This document shows, one piece after another, positions 34,818 to 44,586 of a DNA stretch of 64,000 bases. The notes beneath the pieces are model-generated. The model was not told the DNA's origin. It made no database searches and saw only the letters and a list, made by a program, of their open reading frames with translations. Source of the DNA: Paraburkholderia solisilvae (GTDB taxonomy: Bacteria > Pseudomonadota > Gammaproteobacteria > Burkholderiales > Burkholderiaceae). Every line of letters begins with the position of its first letter. Within the stretch, counting starts at the first letter, position 1. The translations under genes and the position numbers were made by a program. The stretch spans positions 1 to 64,000 of the forward strand of contig NZ_CADIKF010000019.1 of the NCBI RefSeq assembly GCF_902859875.1, in the 5' to 3' direction.

Positions 34818-35264
34818 CTAACGCAGCGAGCGCGGCGTCGTGTCGCCCGCATCCTGCCGGCGCATGCGTCGCGCACCCGCGGCCGAACGCGTCGCGCCGA
34901 ACTCCGGCAAAATCCGCGCACGCGCGCGGCTGGCGAATACGAGGAAGCCGAAGCCGTCGGCCTCGTACCAGTAGCCGCCGTTTTCGAGGCCGTCGAGCGG
35001 CTGTTCCAGTGCGTTCGCAATCGATTCGATGCAGCGGCGGCGCAACTCGGCCGTGGCCGGATACGGCGGCTGGGCGCCGCGCACGCAGCAGAGCAGCACG
35101 TCGAGTCCCGGCAGCACATGCGCGTACAGCACCGGCTCGTCTTGTGCACGGGCACGCGCGATCTTCGTATCGAGCTGACCGAATGCCTTGAAATGCCGTA
35201 GTACCGCGAGGAACGACTCGTCGCCGTCCGCCTTCGCGCGCCTACGCTTTTTCGGGAAGGACAT
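34818..35264 (-). CDS. Hypothetical cytoplasmic protein
   Basis: A 148-residue protein I do not recognise. It starts with a basic stretch (MSFPKKRRRAKADGDESFLA) and continues with a mixed helix/strand region (LYAHVLPGLDVLLCCVRGAQ, RRRCIESIANALEQPLDGLE, GYWYEADGFGFLVFASRARA) that looks like a real globular domain of about 100 residues; the C-terminus is Arg-rich. The in-frame ATG at 35309 would add 15 hydrophobic/basic residues. No operon partners. Confidence 0.55.
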   Translation of the reverse strand: MSFPKKRRRAKADGDESFLAVLRHFKAFGQLDTKIARARAQDEPVLYAHVLPGLDVLLCCVRGAQPPYPATAELRRRCIESIANALEQPLDGLENGGYWYEADGFGFLVFASRARARILPEFGATRSAAGARRMRRQDAGDTTPRSLR

Positions 35265-35799
35265 AAAAATTCGCCTGAAAAAGAATTGCAAGAAACGCAG
35301 CGTCCTCATGCGACCACTCCCGGCTTCGCGCGCCGCACGTCGATCTTTTATAGCATACGAAAATGCCGGATTCACGGTGATTCGACATGGTGTCCGTCTC
35401 ACACCGGCCCGTGCGGAACATGCCGAATCGCGTTCGCCGTGCGCTTTCGCATCCAGTGCATCTGTCTCCATCATAGACGCATGGGCCGCGCGATTGATTC
35501 CGACACCGATAAAAAAGGCATTTTTGTGTGCGCCAGCACTTCTCCCGCATCATTTCGCCACGCATCACGCCGCATCGCTTCGCATGCGACGTGATGCGCG
35601 GCCGGGGGCGCGTTGAAATCTGGCCGATTCGCGTCGATAATGCCTTGATTCCAGCCGCGCAGCGAGCGTCGCGCCCGTGCCACCCGGTCTTCAGGCTACC
35701 CGAGGTTGCTGAGGTTGCCTACCCGTGCATCTCCTGATGCTTCATCTTTGCGCGTCGTTCGCTGTTCATCGTCGCGGCCGGAACGTTTGCCAGGCGAAT
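35265..35799. other. 535-bp region upstream of the histidine kinase
   Basis: No convincing gene on either strand. The segment 35500-35535 is A/T-rich around GATAAAAAAGGCATTTTTGTG, a plausible promoter area for one of the divergent genes. An open frame in phase with the kinase runs up to a GTG at 35725 but lacks conserved sequence. Confidence 0.4.
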
Positions 35800-37425
35800 A
35801 TGAAACTATTCACAAAGGGGCTGCTGCTGATCGCATTGCCGAGCGTGGTCGAGCTCGCGCTGCTCGCGGTAGTGTTCGACACGCAGGAGCAGACTGCGCG
35901 TGCGGTGCAATCGGCCGCCGACAGCAAGCAGATTCTCTATCAGGCCGCCGCGCTCGAAGACCCGCTATTGCGCCAGGCGGCGCGCGTGCGCACCGGCCTG
36001 ATCGTCAGCGACGCGGCCTTTATCGATCGCCATGCGGCTTGGGTCGACCTGTCGGACCGTCTGATGCATCTCGATCAACTGGTGGCCGACACGCCGCAGC
36101 AGGCCGGGCGCGTGCGCACGATGCGCGATGCGATCAACCGTTATCACGCACAGGCGCTCGATGCCGTGCAGTCGCTGCGCGACGGGCACAGCGTGAAGTC
36201 TTATATGGCGCTCGAAGCGAATCCGATGCCCGCGCAAATCAGCATCGTGCGCAATGAACTCGCTGCGTTTATCGCGGAAGCATCGCGCCTCGATGCCGAG
36301 CGCAGCACGTCGGTGATGCAGACACGCGCGCGCCAGCAATATGCGCTGATTGCCGCGGTGGTCGGCTCGATGCTGATCTGGGCGGTCACCGCGCTCGTCT
36401 TTGCGCGCAATATCGGCCGGCGTCTCGAGGTGTTGACCGATCATGCGGAGCGGCTCGGCCACGGCCAGCCGCTTTCCGCGCCGCTTGCCGGCAACGACGA
36501 AATCGCCGCGCTCGACGCGGCGCTGCACCAGACAAGTGCCCGTTTGCGGATTGCCGAGCAGGAACAGGTGACGCTGCAAAAGCGCTTGCAGGCGCGCGCG
36601 GCGGAGCTGGCCGGCGTCAACGAGGCGCTGCGTCAGGAGACGCAGGACAACGAGATGTTCATCTATAGCGTGTCGCACGATCTTCGCTCGCCGCTTGTGA
36701 ACCTGCAGGGCTTTTCGAAGGAGCTGCAGGTGTCGTGCGACGACGTGCGCTCGACCATCGACGAGGCCCACCTGCCAGACCCGGAACAGCGGCGTCTCGC
36801 GCGCGTGCTCGATGGCGACATGCGCGAATCGCTGCAGTTTCTGCGCTCGTCGGTGACGCGCGCGGCGGCCATCATCGACGCGCTGTTGCGCATCTCGCGC
36901 GCGGGGCGGCTCGAGTATCAATGGCAGCGCGTGAGCGTCGGCCGCGTGGTCGCGCGGGCGGTCGACGGATTGCAGGCGCCGATCCGCGAACGCTTCGCGA
37001 CGGTCACGGTGCGCGAGCTGCCGTCCGCATGGGGCGACCCGGCCGCGATCGAGCAGGTGTTCAGCAATCTGATCAGCAATGCGCTGAACTTCCTCGACCC
37101 GAGCCGGCCGGGTCGCATCGAAGTCGGCGCGCTCGCCGCCGAACCCGAAGAGGACGCCCAGCCGCCGGCCCAGCCGCAGGCGCCGACGACGCGAACGTAC
37201 TATGTGCGAGACAATGGGCTCGGCATTCCGGCCGCGTATATGCCGAAGATGTTTCGCGCCTTCCAGCGGCTGCACGGCGACATCTCGAAGGGCGACGGCA
37301 TCGGCCTTGCGCTCGTGCGGCGCACGGTCGAACGGCACGGCGGGCGGGTCTGGGTCGAATCGGCCGAAGGCGCGGGCTCGACGTTTTTCGTCGTGCTGCC
37401 GGACCAGCCGGCGCGGCCGGTCTGA
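35800..37425 (+). CDS. Membrane sensor histidine kinase (CHASE3-like sensor, HAMP, HisKA, HATPase)
   Basis: A 541-residue kinase. Two transmembrane helices (LLLIALPSVVELALLAVVFD near residue 10, and ALIAAVVGSMLIWAVTALVF near 190) flank a periplasmic helical sensor of CHASE3 type. A HAMP linker and coiled coil follow, then the phospho-accepting His-293 in FIYSVSHDLRSPLVNLQGF, the N box FSNLISNALNFLDP, and G boxes VRDNGLGIP and GDGIGLALVRR. The C-terminal catalytic part resembles phytochrome-type kinases. It is followed by a receiver-only protein, a usual partner of such kinases. Confidence 0.88.
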   Translation: MKLFTKGLLLIALPSVVELALLAVVFDTQEQTARAVQSAADSKQILYQAAALEDPLLRQAARVRTGLIVSDAAFIDRHAAWVDLSDRLMHLDQLVADTPQQAGRVRTMRDAINRYHAQALDAVQSLRDGHSVKSYMALEANPMPAQISIVRNELAAFIAEASRLDAERSTSVMQTRARQQYALIAAVVGSMLIWAVTALVFARNIGRRLEVLTDHAERLGHGQPLSAPLAGNDEIAALDAALHQTSARLRIAEQEQVTLQKRLQARAAELAGVNEALRQETQDNEMFIYSVSHDLRSPLVNLQGFSKELQVSCDDVRSTIDEAHLPDPEQRRLARVLDGDMRESLQFLRSSVTRAAAIIDALLRISRAGRLEYQWQRVSVGRVVARAVDGLQAPIRERFATVTVRELPSAWGDPAAIEQVFSNLISNALNFLDPSRPGRIEVGALAAEPEEDAQPPAQPQAPTTRTYYVRDNGLGIPAAYMPKMFRAFQRLHGDISKGDGIGLALVRRTVERHGGRVWVESAEGAGSTFFVVLPDQPARPV

Positions 37426-37479
37426 GCGGCGCGCACGATATACAACATGCGACAACATGCGGTGATGGATGGAGAGAAC

Positions 37480-37974
37480 ATGACAGGTCTGGAAGCGGTC
37501 GGCAAGACGGTGGGCATCGTGCTCGTCGAGGACGACGATGGCCACGCGACGCTCGTCGAGCGCAACCTGCGCCGGGCCGGCATATCCAACGGTTTCGTAA
37601 GGTTCGCGGACGGCCAGCAGGCGCTCGATTATTTCTTCGGCGACCGGCCGCCGCTCGGCGAGAACGCCGGCAAATATCCGCCGCGCGACGATCTGACGAA
37701 CTACGTCGTGCTGCTCGACCTGAAGATGCCGCGGGTCGACGGTTTCGAGGTGCTGCGCCGTCTGAAGGAGTCGCCGGCAACAGCAGCGATGCCGGTCATT
37801 GTGCTGACCACAACCGACGATCCGCGGGAAATCGAGCGGTGCTACGAACTCGGCTGCAACGTCTACATCACGAAGCCGGTCGAGTACGATGCATTTATCG
37901 AAGCGGTGCGGCGGCTCGGCTTCTTTCTGCAAGTGGTCAAACTGCCGCCCGGGCACCGTATGATCGTCGCGTGA
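37480..37974 (+). CDS. Single-domain response regulator (Rcp1-like receiver)
   Basis: A 164-residue receiver with no output domain. The acidic pocket is LVEDDDGHA, the phospho-Asp is residue 80 in VVLLDLKMPRVDGFEVLRRL, and the switch residues are in VIVLTTTDD and the Lys in NVYITKPVEYD. This is the Rcp1 type that pairs with phytochrome-like kinases. The ATG at 37480 has a GGAGAG ribosome site and lies 54 bp after the kinase gene. Confidence 0.88.
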   Translation: MTGLEAVGKTVGIVLVEDDDGHATLVERNLRRAGISNGFVRFADGQQALDYFFGDRPPLGENAGKYPPRDDLTNYVVLLDLKMPRVDGFEVLRRLKESPATAAMPVIVLTTTDDPREIERCYELGCNVYITKPVEYDAFIEAVRRLGFFLQVVKLPPGHRMIVA

Positions 37975-38057
37975 CAGACCGCACCTGCGCCGCGGCTCGA
38001 GGCCGTACGCGAGCGGCCACGCGGTGCGATGCTGGAGCGTTCGGATGCGCGACCGGA

Positions 38058-38094
38058 ACGTGAGACGCAAGACGTGAGACGCAAGACGTGAGAC
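38058..38094 (+). repeat. 14-bp tandem repeat (2.6 copies)
   Basis: The unit ACGTGAGACGCAAG is repeated at 38058-38071 and 38072-38085 and partly at 38086-38094, in the gap before the hybrid kinase gene. Confidence 0.85.
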
Positions 38095-38128
38095 CCGTCA
38101 CCTACAGCAGAGATAACGAAGAATCAGC

Positions 38129-40129
38129 ATGACACCAGACGCTTCCACGCTGCCCGCAGCCCACGTGCTCGTCGTGGACGACGACGAGGGCATTCTGCGG
38201 CTTGCGCGCAAGTCGCTCGAACGCGCGGGCTGCAAGGTCGCGCTGTGCGCGGGTGTCGGCGCGGCGCGCGCGCGGATTGCCGAGAGCGCGCCGGACCTGC
38301 TCGTGCTCGACTATCAACTGAGCGGCGCGGAGACGGGGCTCGACTTTTTCCGCAGGCTGCGCAGCGAAGGCGTGCGCGTGCCGGCCATTCTTGTCACCGG
38401 CTTTACCGATGAGTCGCGTGTGATCGAAGCGCTGCGCTCAGGCGTGTCCGATGTCGTGCCGAAGGCCGGCGACTATCTCGACTATCTGCCTGAAGCGGTC
38501 GAGCGCGTGCTGTCGCAGGTGCGGCTGCAACGCGCCTCCGCCGAAGCGCTGATGCTGCGCGATCGCGAAGAGCATTACCGGACGCTCTCCGAAGCGCTGC
38601 CGCACCTCGTGCTCACCTGCAGCGCGAGCGGCGCATGCGACTTCGTCTCGAAGCAGTGGCTCGAATACACGGGGCTGGACCGTGCCGCCTCGCTGGGTCT
38701 CGCCTGGCTCGACGCGGTGCATCCGGACGATCGCGAGGAAGTGCGCCGCACGTGGCTGAAGACGGTGCGCAGCGGCGCGTCCGAATACCGCCATGAGCTG
38801 CGGATTCGCCGGCACGACGGCGCGTGGCGCTGGTTCGACACGCGCATCGTCGCAATGCGCGATGCGGACGGCACGGTCAGCAAATGGTTCGGTAGTTGCA
38901 CGGACATCCATTCGCAGCGCGAGGCGATCGACGAGCGCGAGCGGCTGCTCGAATCGGAGCAGACCGCGCGCCAGGCGGCGGAAGAAGCGAACCGCGCGAA
39001 GGACCGTTTTCTGGCGATGCTGTCGCACGAGCTGCGCACGCCGCTCACGCCGGTGCTGGCCGGCGCGCGCATGGTCGAGATGATTCCGGGGCTGCCCGAG
39101 GCGGCGCGCTCGGGCATCGCGATGATCCGCCGCAACGTCGAACTCGAAGCGCGGCTGATCGACGATCTGCTCGATCTGACGCGGGTGGCGAACGGCAAGC
39201 TGCGGCTGTCGCACGAAACCGTCGACTTGCACGAGGTGATCGACAGCGTGCTCGAGCTTTTCCGCAGCGAGATTCAGGTCAAGCAGCAGGACGTGCATGT
39301 CGACAAGGCCGCGCAGCATCACTATGTGCTCGGCGATCGCGCGCGGCTGCAGCAGATGCTGTGGAATCTGATCCGCAATGCGGCGAAGTTTACGCCGGAC
39401 GGCGGTCATATCTATGTGCGCACCCGCGATGAGCGCATGCACGTGCAGGTGTCGGTCGAGGACACGGGCGTCGGCATCGAGCCCGCACAGATCGGCAAGC
39501 TCTTCAATGCGTTCGAGCAGGGCAGCCAGAATATGTCGCGTCAGTTCGGCGGCCTCGGGCTCGGTCTGGCGATTACAAAGGCGCTCACCGATGCGCATGG
39601 CGGCGCCGTTACCGCGTTCAGCCCGGGCGCGCATTGCGGCGCGACCTTTACCATCACGCTGCCGACCGCCGAGCCGCCGGCGGCCAAGCCGGTCGTTGCG
39701 GATGCAACGACCGGTCACCCCGGCGGCGCGCTGGCGATCCTGATGGTCGAGGATCACGAAGATACCGCCGAAGTCATGGCGCAACTGATACGCATGCTCG
39801 GGCATGAAGTGACGGTGGTCGGACGCGTGGCCGATGCGCTGGCGGCGACGCAGACGGCATCGTTCGATCTGATCGTGAGCGACGTCGGCTTGCCGGATGG
39901 CACCGGCATCGATTTCATCCGCGCGTTTCGCGAGCGTTCCGATGTGCCGGCCGTCGCGCTGACGGGCTTCGGCACCGATGAAGACATCCGGCGTTGCCTC
40001 GATGCGGGCTTTAACGCGCACCTGACGAAGCCCGTCAACTTCGCGCAGCTCGAGCGGGCGATCGAAAGTGCGGGCGAGGCGAAGGTGCGCAGGTCGGCCG
40101 TGCAGAGCGCGGGCAGCGGCGCGGCCTAG
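38129..40129 (+). CDS. Hybrid histidine kinase (REC-PAS-HisKA-HATPase-REC)
   Basis: A 666-residue cytoplasmic protein. Receiver 1 covers residues 10-130 with Asp-61 in LLVLDYQLSGAETG. A PAS domain spans about 148-265 (HLVLTCSASGACDFVSKQWL). The kinase has His-300 in FLAMLSHELRTPLTPVL and the N/G boxes NLIRNAAKFTPDGG and FGGLGLGLAITK. Receiver 2 begins near 535 (ILMVEDHEDTAEVMAQLIRM) with the acceptor in LIVSDVGLPDGTGIDF. There are no transmembrane segments, so input probably comes from receiver 1, possibly phosphorylated by the upstream kinase. No DNA-binding domain is encoded in this three-gene cluster. Confidence 0.9.
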   Translation: MTPDASTLPAAHVLVVDDDEGILRLARKSLERAGCKVALCAGVGAARARIAESAPDLLVLDYQLSGAETGLDFFRRLRSEGVRVPAILVTGFTDESRVIEALRSGVSDVVPKAGDYLDYLPEAVERVLSQVRLQRASAEALMLRDREEHYRTLSEALPHLVLTCSASGACDFVSKQWLEYTGLDRAASLGLAWLDAVHPDDREEVRRTWLKTVRSGASEYRHELRIRRHDGAWRWFDTRIVAMRDADGTVSKWFGSCTDIHSQREAIDERERLLESEQTARQAAEEANRAKDRFLAMLSHELRTPLTPVLAGARMVEMIPGLPEAARSGIAMIRRNVELEARLIDDLLDLTRVANGKLRLSHETVDLHEVIDSVLELFRSEIQVKQQDVHVDKAAQHHYVLGDRARLQQMLWNLIRNAAKFTPDGGHIYVRTRDERMHVQVSVEDTGVGIEPAQIGKLFNAFEQGSQNMSRQFGGLGLGLAITKALTDAHGGAVTAFSPGAHCGATFTITLPTAEPPAAKPVVADATTGHPGGALAILMVEDHEDTAEVMAQLIRMLGHEVTVVGRVADALAATQTASFDLIVSDVGLPDGTGIDFIRAFRERSDVPAVALTGFGTDEDIRRCLDAGFNAHLTKPVNFAQLERAIESAGEAKVRRSAVQSAGSGAA

Positions 40130-40160
40130 CCGGCGCGCGCTGCGCGAGGCGGTGTGCGTG

Positions 40161-40592
40161 TCAGCGGTTCTTCAGCGAATCTCGAATCTCACGCAACAGC
40201 ACCGTGTCTTCGGGCGTCGCGGCGGGCGGCGCGTCAGCCGGCTTGCGCAGGTTGTTGATGAACTTCACCATCAGAAAGATGATGAACGCGAGAATGGCGA
40301 AGTTGATCACGGCCGTGATGAATGCGCCGTAACCGAACACCGCGACGCCTGCGGTTTGCAGGTCTTTATACGAGCCGGGATTGCCCTTGAAATTCTCGGG
40401 AATGTGCCCGAGCAGAACGAACAGATTGGAGAAGTCGAGTCCGCCGGTCGCCACGCCGACGACCGGCATGATCAGGTCTTTCACCACTGAGGTGACGATA
40501 GTGGAAAACGCGCCGCCGATAATCACGCCGACGGCCAGATCCATCACGTTGCCCTTGAGGGCGAATTCCTTGAATTCCTTGATCATGCTCAT
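40161..40592 (-). CDS. mscL: Large-conductance mechanosensitive channel MscL
   Basis: A 143-residue channel that opens under osmotic downshock. The N-terminal amphipathic helix and TM1 are clear ([20 protein letters not shown], then [20 protein letters not shown]), TM2 is [20 protein letters not shown], and the C-terminal bundle helix is present. Length is normal. A GGAGAG ribosome site precedes the ATG. Confidence 0.96.
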   Translation of the reverse strand: MSMIKEFKEFALKGNVMDLAVGVIIGGAFSTIVTSVVKDLIMPVVGVATGGLDFSNLFVLLGHIPENFKGNPGSYKDLQTAGVAVFGYGAFITAVINFAILAFIIFLMVKFINNLRKPADAPPAATPEDTVLLREIRDSLKNR

Positions 40593-40671
40593 AAGGCATC
40601 TCTCCTGGTGGTCAATGCACGCATGATAGCGAACGATCAGGCAAGCCGGGTAGAGGCTTTTGACGCGGCTC

Positions 40672-41694
40672 CTAGGTTTGCGCCGAGCGCGCGCGCTCGA
40701 TATGCGTCGCGAACGTGAGCGTATCGGTGTTGGTGCCGCATAGCAGCACGCCGACGCGCTTGCCCTGCAGCGTTTCGCGCAGCGGGCCGAGCAGCGCCGC
40801 GGTGGCCGCCGCGCAGGCGGGTTCGACGGCCAGCTTCAGTTGCGAGAACAACGTGAGCATCGCCGCGCGCAGTTGATCATCGGTGACGGTGACGAGCCGG
40901 TCGATATGCCGGCGGCACAACTCGTAGCTGTATTGTTCGGTATGCGGCGACATCAGCGAGTCGGCGATCGAATGCATATGGCCCATCTTCACCGTATGGT
41001 TGGCCGCGAAGCTGCGGCTCATCACATCCGCGCCTTCAGGCTCGACACCGAACACATGCACGCGCGGATTCGCCAGCCGCAGCGCGGTCGATACGCCCGC
41101 CGCGAGCCCGCCGCCGCCGATCGGCACGATCACCGCGTCGAGATCCGGCGTTTGCGTGGCCCATTCGTAGCCGAGCGTTGCGCTGCCGAGCACCGTCCGG
41201 TAGCCGTTGAACGGGTGCACGAAGTAGCGGCCTTCCTCCGCTTCGATGCGCCGCACGATCTCGAAGGCTTCGACCGGATTCCCCGCGATCACGACTTCCG
41301 CGCGAAACTGCCGGCATAGCGCGATGCGCGCCGGATTCGCGGAGCGGAACACGACCACCTTCGCGCTGATGCCAAGCCGCATCGCCGCATACGCAACTGC
41401 AATCGCATGATTGCCGCCCGACACGCACGTGACGCCCGCGCTGCGTTGCGGTTCGTCGAGCGCCAGCAGATTGGTGAACGCGCCGCGCGCCTTGAAGCTG
41501 CCGCCCGCCTGCAGCAGTTCGAACTTGAAGTTGACCAGCGTGCCTTCCAGTGTCGGGAAATCCATCCGGTCGAACACCGGCGTTCGCACGACCCACGGCG
41601 TCAACGCGAAATGCTGCGAGGCAATCGCGTCGAGTGTCGGGATCGGTTCGCCGTCGATCGTGTGGTCGGTGTGCTGCTGGATGGCGGTGGACAT
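40672..41694 (-). CDS. Threonine/serine dehydratase (PLP fold type II)
   Basis: A 340-residue PLP enzyme. The cofactor lysine is in [16 protein letters not shown], the phosphate loop is [16 protein letters not shown], and [19 protein letters not shown] is the substrate loop. There is no C-terminal ACT regulatory domain, so it is the short catabolic-type threonine ammonia-lyase or serine/threonine racemase-like form. It is probably independent of the argE gene 66 bp upstream, though the two could share a transcript. Confidence 0.85.
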   Translation of the reverse strand: MSTAIQQHTDHTIDGEPIPTLDAIASQHFALTPWVVRTPVFDRMDFPTLEGTLVNFKFELLQAGGSFKARGAFTNLLALDEPQRSAGVTCVSGGNHAIAVAYAAMRLGISAKVVVFRSANPARIALCRQFRAEVVIAGNPVEAFEIVRRIEAEEGRYFVHPFNGYRTVLGSATLGYEWATQTPDLDAVIVPIGGGGLAAGVSTALRLANPRVHVFGVEPEGADVMSRSFAANHTVKMGHMHSIADSLMSPHTEQYSYELCRRHIDRLVTVTDDQLRAAMLTLFSQLKLAVEPACAAATAALLGPLRETLQGKRVGVLLCGTNTDTLTFATHIERARSAQT

Positions 41695-41760
41695 GGCGTG
41701 AGCGTACGTGGGTTGCGTTCGTGGGGCAGGTTGAACCGGAGTCAGTGTGCGGCGCGCCGG

Positions 41761-43044
41761 TCAGTGGGCGTGCGCGTCGACCGACATGCTATGAATGAAC
41801 TTGCCGAGAAAGCGCTCGCATTGCACGAGTTGTTCGAGCGCGACAAATTCGTTGGCCTTGTGCGCCTGCTGGATATCGCCCGGTCCGCACACGATGCTCG
41901 GTATGCCGGCGCGCGAAAAGAGTCCAGCCTCGGTGCCGTAAGCGACTTTCTGCTTGTCGCGATTCGCGGTGAGCGCGCGCACGAGCTGCGTGATCGCGGC
42001 TTCTTCGGCGGCATCGAGCCCGGGCGCCGACGAGAGCTTCGTGAATTCGATTGCCGCCGACTCATGCTCGAGCTTCATTTTCGGCAGCAGTGTCTCGCGT
42101 GCGTACTGCTCGATGCGCGTGAAGATTGTCTGCGGGTCGAGCGTCGGCAGATTGCGGAACTCGAACGCGAAGCGGCATTCGGCCGGCACCGTGTTGACCG
42201 CGTTGCCGCCTTCGATCGTACTGGTTTGCGAGGTCGTAAACGGCACGTCGTAGAACTCGTCGAACGGGCCTTGCGCGCGGAACTGATCGGCCATGTCGCG
42301 GATGTAGCAGATCAGGCGCGCCGCATATTCGATTGCATTCAACCCCTTCGGCGTCAGCGACGAATGCGCGGCGTGGCCGCGCACACAGCATTGATAGACG
42401 TTGATGCCTTTATGTGCGATGACCGGCCGCATGCTGGTCGGTTCGCCGACGATGCAGCCTTCCGGCTTGATGCCGCGCTTGAGCAGATCTTCGATCATCA
42501 GCGGCGCGCCGATGCAACCGATTTCCTCGCCGAACGAGAGCGCGAGATGAATCGGCCGTGCGAGTTGCGTGCGCTGCATCTGCGGCACGAGCGTGAGCGC
42601 CGCGCCGATAAAACCCTTCATATCGCAGGTGCCGCGGCCGTATAGCTTGCCGTCGCGCAGTTCCGGCCTGAATGGATCGCTGTCCCATTTCTGGCCATCG
42701 ACCGGCACGACGTCGGTATGCCCGGATAAAACGATGCCGCCATTCGTTGCACCGTTATGGGCGGGAATCGTCGCGAACAGATTCGCCCATGTGCCGCCGT
42801 CGCCATGCGTGAGGGTCGCTTCGATGCCTTGTTCGCGCAATGCGTCGCGCACCGTTTCGATCAGGTTCAGATTCGGATTGCGGCTGACCGTGTCGAATGC
42901 AACGAGGCGCTCGATCCACGGAAGAGAAAGCGGCGTACTGCTGGAGATGGCTTGAGAAGAAATGTCGGAACTGGCGGAAGCGGAAGCAGAGGCGGATGAA
43001 GACGACATGCGTGCGGGCTGAGCTGTTTCAGCGACCTGAGACAT
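41761..43044 (-). CDS. argE: Acetylornithine deacetylase ArgE
   Basis: A 427-residue M20 metallo-deacylase giving ornithine in arginine synthesis. The di-zinc motifs are intact: LSGHTDVVPVDGQKWDSDPF, GRGTCDMKGF and LSFGEEIGCIGA, with the last His region near the C-terminus. The residues before about 40 are a Ser/Ala-rich stretch (SSSSASASASASS), so the alternative ATG at 43008 is possible. Members of this group without a linked arg operon are common in Burkholderia. Confidence 0.9.
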   Translation of the reverse strand: MSQVAETAQPARMSSSSASASASASSDISSQAISSSTPLSLPWIERLVAFDTVSRNPNLNLIETVRDALREQGIEATLTHGDGGTWANLFATIPAHNGATNGGIVLSGHTDVVPVDGQKWDSDPFRPELRDGKLYGRGTCDMKGFIGAALTLVPQMQRTQLARPIHLALSFGEEIGCIGAPLMIEDLLKRGIKPEGCIVGEPTSMRPVIAHKGINVYQCCVRGHAAHSSLTPKGLNAIEYAARLICYIRDMADQFRAQGPFDEFYDVPFTTSQTSTIEGGNAVNTVPAECRFAFEFRNLPTLDPQTIFTRIEQYARETLLPKMKLEHESAAIEFTKLSSAPGLDAAEEAAITQLVRALTANRDKQKVAYGTEAGLFSRAGIPSIVCGPGDIQQAHKANEFVALEQLVQCERFLGKFIHSMSVDAHAH

Positions 43045-43160
43045 GGTGGGGCTCCAGCTTGTGGGTCTGCCCGATCATACCGAAAAACCCTTAATAAGCC
43101 AAAAGCCTGCATCTTGCGCGCTTGCGTTGCGCAATGCAGCATGGATCGCGCGCGCGTTGG

Positions 43161-44579
43161 CTAATGGCGCAATAACGCGAGCATCGTGTCTTCGTAGATC
43201 TGGTAGACGGGCGCGAGTGTCGACAGTTGAATGCGCTCGTCGGTGGCGTGCAACTGTTCGCCGCGCGGACCATAGCCGCACAGCGCGGGGACAGACAGCG
43301 ACGCGAGATAGTTGCCGATATTCGAAGGGCCGGCCACCGCGCACGGCGGTTTTGCACCGAGCCTGTGCTGTGCGGCTGCGCACAACGCGGCGACCATCGG
43401 ATGCGTGTCCGGCACACGATACGCGGGCCAACCGTCGATCCATTCGATGTCCGTCAATAGAGTATTGGCAGGACTGCGGTGATACGTGAGGTCGTGTGCG
43501 CGGATCGCGTCGGTAAGCAGGGCGCGCGCTTGCTGCGCATCGAAGCGCGGCGTGAGCCGGATATCCACGGTGAGTTCGCAGCGGTCCGGAACGGCGGTGA
43601 AGCCGCCATCGCCCGCGTGAATGCCGGTGACGGTCAATTGTGCCGGGCGCTCAAAAGTCGCGTCATCGTCGACGGGGAGCGGGAGCCCGGCGAGCGCGCC
43701 GGCAAGCGCGGCGCCGCGCAGCGCCGCGTTGAGCCCGCGTGTGCTGCCGCTGCCTGAGTGCGCGGCAACTCCATGCACGACGAGCCGCGCGCGCAGAAAG
43801 CCGCGCGCGCCGACCATCAGGCGCTCGTGTCCCGGGTAGCCGATCAGCACGCCATCCGGACGCGGGTGCGACGCTGCGCCTGGCGTTCGATTGTCAGACT
43901 TGTCAAGGTTGACGCTGTTGTCGATGGTTTTATCAACGGGATTGTCAACGGGGTTGCTAACGGGGTTGCCAAAAAAAGCACGCGCGCCGCCGAAACGGCC
44001 AGTGTGTTCATCGAGGTCGAGCAGCAGGCCGGCGCGTCCGGCGAATTCCGCACGGCGTTGTGAAAGCGCTACCAGCAGATGCGCAAACAGCGCGGCTCCC
44101 GCTTTGCTGTCGGCTGCACCGCGGCCGTAGAGCCAGCCGTCGGCGACGTGCGCGGCAAGCGGCGGATGGGTCCAGACCTGTTCGTCGCCGAACCCCGCGG
44201 TGTCGAGCGTCGCGTTCAGTACGTAGTAGGGTGTTTTATCTTCGCGTGTGGCGGAAGATCGGCCGGAAGCAGCGGCCGTGCCGCGCACTTCCACATATAG
44301 TCCAAGCGGCTCGTCATCGGCCGACAGCACGCGCCGGCGCGGCAAGAGCGGCGCGTGCTGCGCAAACCATTGCTCGATGCATTCGAGTATCGGAGCCGTC
44401 GGATCGATGCCGCCGCGGCTGGGAATGCGCACGAGGCGCGTCAGCAGCGCGACGATCGACGCGCTGTGCGGATCGATCGTCGCGTCGGTGGATGCGCTTC
44501 CAGTCGCGGATAGGCGGGCGTCGGTCCCGGCATCGTTGCCGCCTTCGTTGCTGCCGCCGTGCGCGAATGTGCCGGTCAT
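43161..44579 (-). CDS. M20-family metallopeptidase-like protein with altered metal site
   Basis: A 472-residue M20-fold protein next to argE. Family motifs are visible but changed: the usual GHxD motif is replaced by NATLDTAGFGDEQVW (Thr where the first metal His is expected), GRGAADSKAG keeps the bridging Asp, and the usual DEE is DEH in LDLDEHTGRFG. The distal QLHATDERI His is kept. Residues about 204-225 are a low-complexity insert encoded by 12-bp tandem repeats. It may be a divergent deacylase or an inactive paralogue. The 8-bp gap to the mfd stop suggests it follows mfd in one transcript. Confidence 0.78.
   Translation of the reverse strand: MTGTFAHGGSNEGGNDAGTDARLSATGSASTDATIDPHSASIVALLTRLVRIPSRGGIDPTAPILECIEQWFAQHAPLLPRRRVLSADDEPLGLYVEVRGTAAASGRSSATREDKTPYYVLNATLDTAGFGDEQVWTHPPLAAHVADGWLYGRGAADSKAGAALFAHLLVALSQRRAEFAGRAGLLLDLDEHTGRFGGARAFFGNPVSNPVDNPVDKTIDNSVNLDKSDNRTPGAASHPRPDGVLIGYPGHERLMVGARGFLRARLVVHGVAAHSGSGSTRGLNAALRGAALAGALAGLPLPVDDDATFERPAQLTVTGIHAGDGGFTAVPDRCELTVDIRLTPRFDAQQARALLTDAIRAHDLTYHRSPANTLLTDIEWIDGWPAYRVPDTHPMVAALCAAAQHRLGAKPPCAVAGPSNIGNYLASLSVPALCGYGPRGEQLHATDERIQLSTLAPVYQIYEDTMLALLRH
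43933..43968 (-). repeat. 12-bp tandem repeat inside the M20-like gene
   Basis: Three successive 12-bp units (plus strand TCAACGGGATTG, TCAACGGGGTTG, CTAACGGGGTTG) encode NPV-type repeats (SNPVDNPVDK) in frame. Further weaker copies extend to about 43895. Confidence 0.85.
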
Positions 44580-44586
44580 CGCCGTT

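Noticed and set aside
35965..38070. 701-codon minus-strand frame
   Set aside because: Antisense to the histidine kinase and receiver genes; Arg/His-rich shadow without domains.
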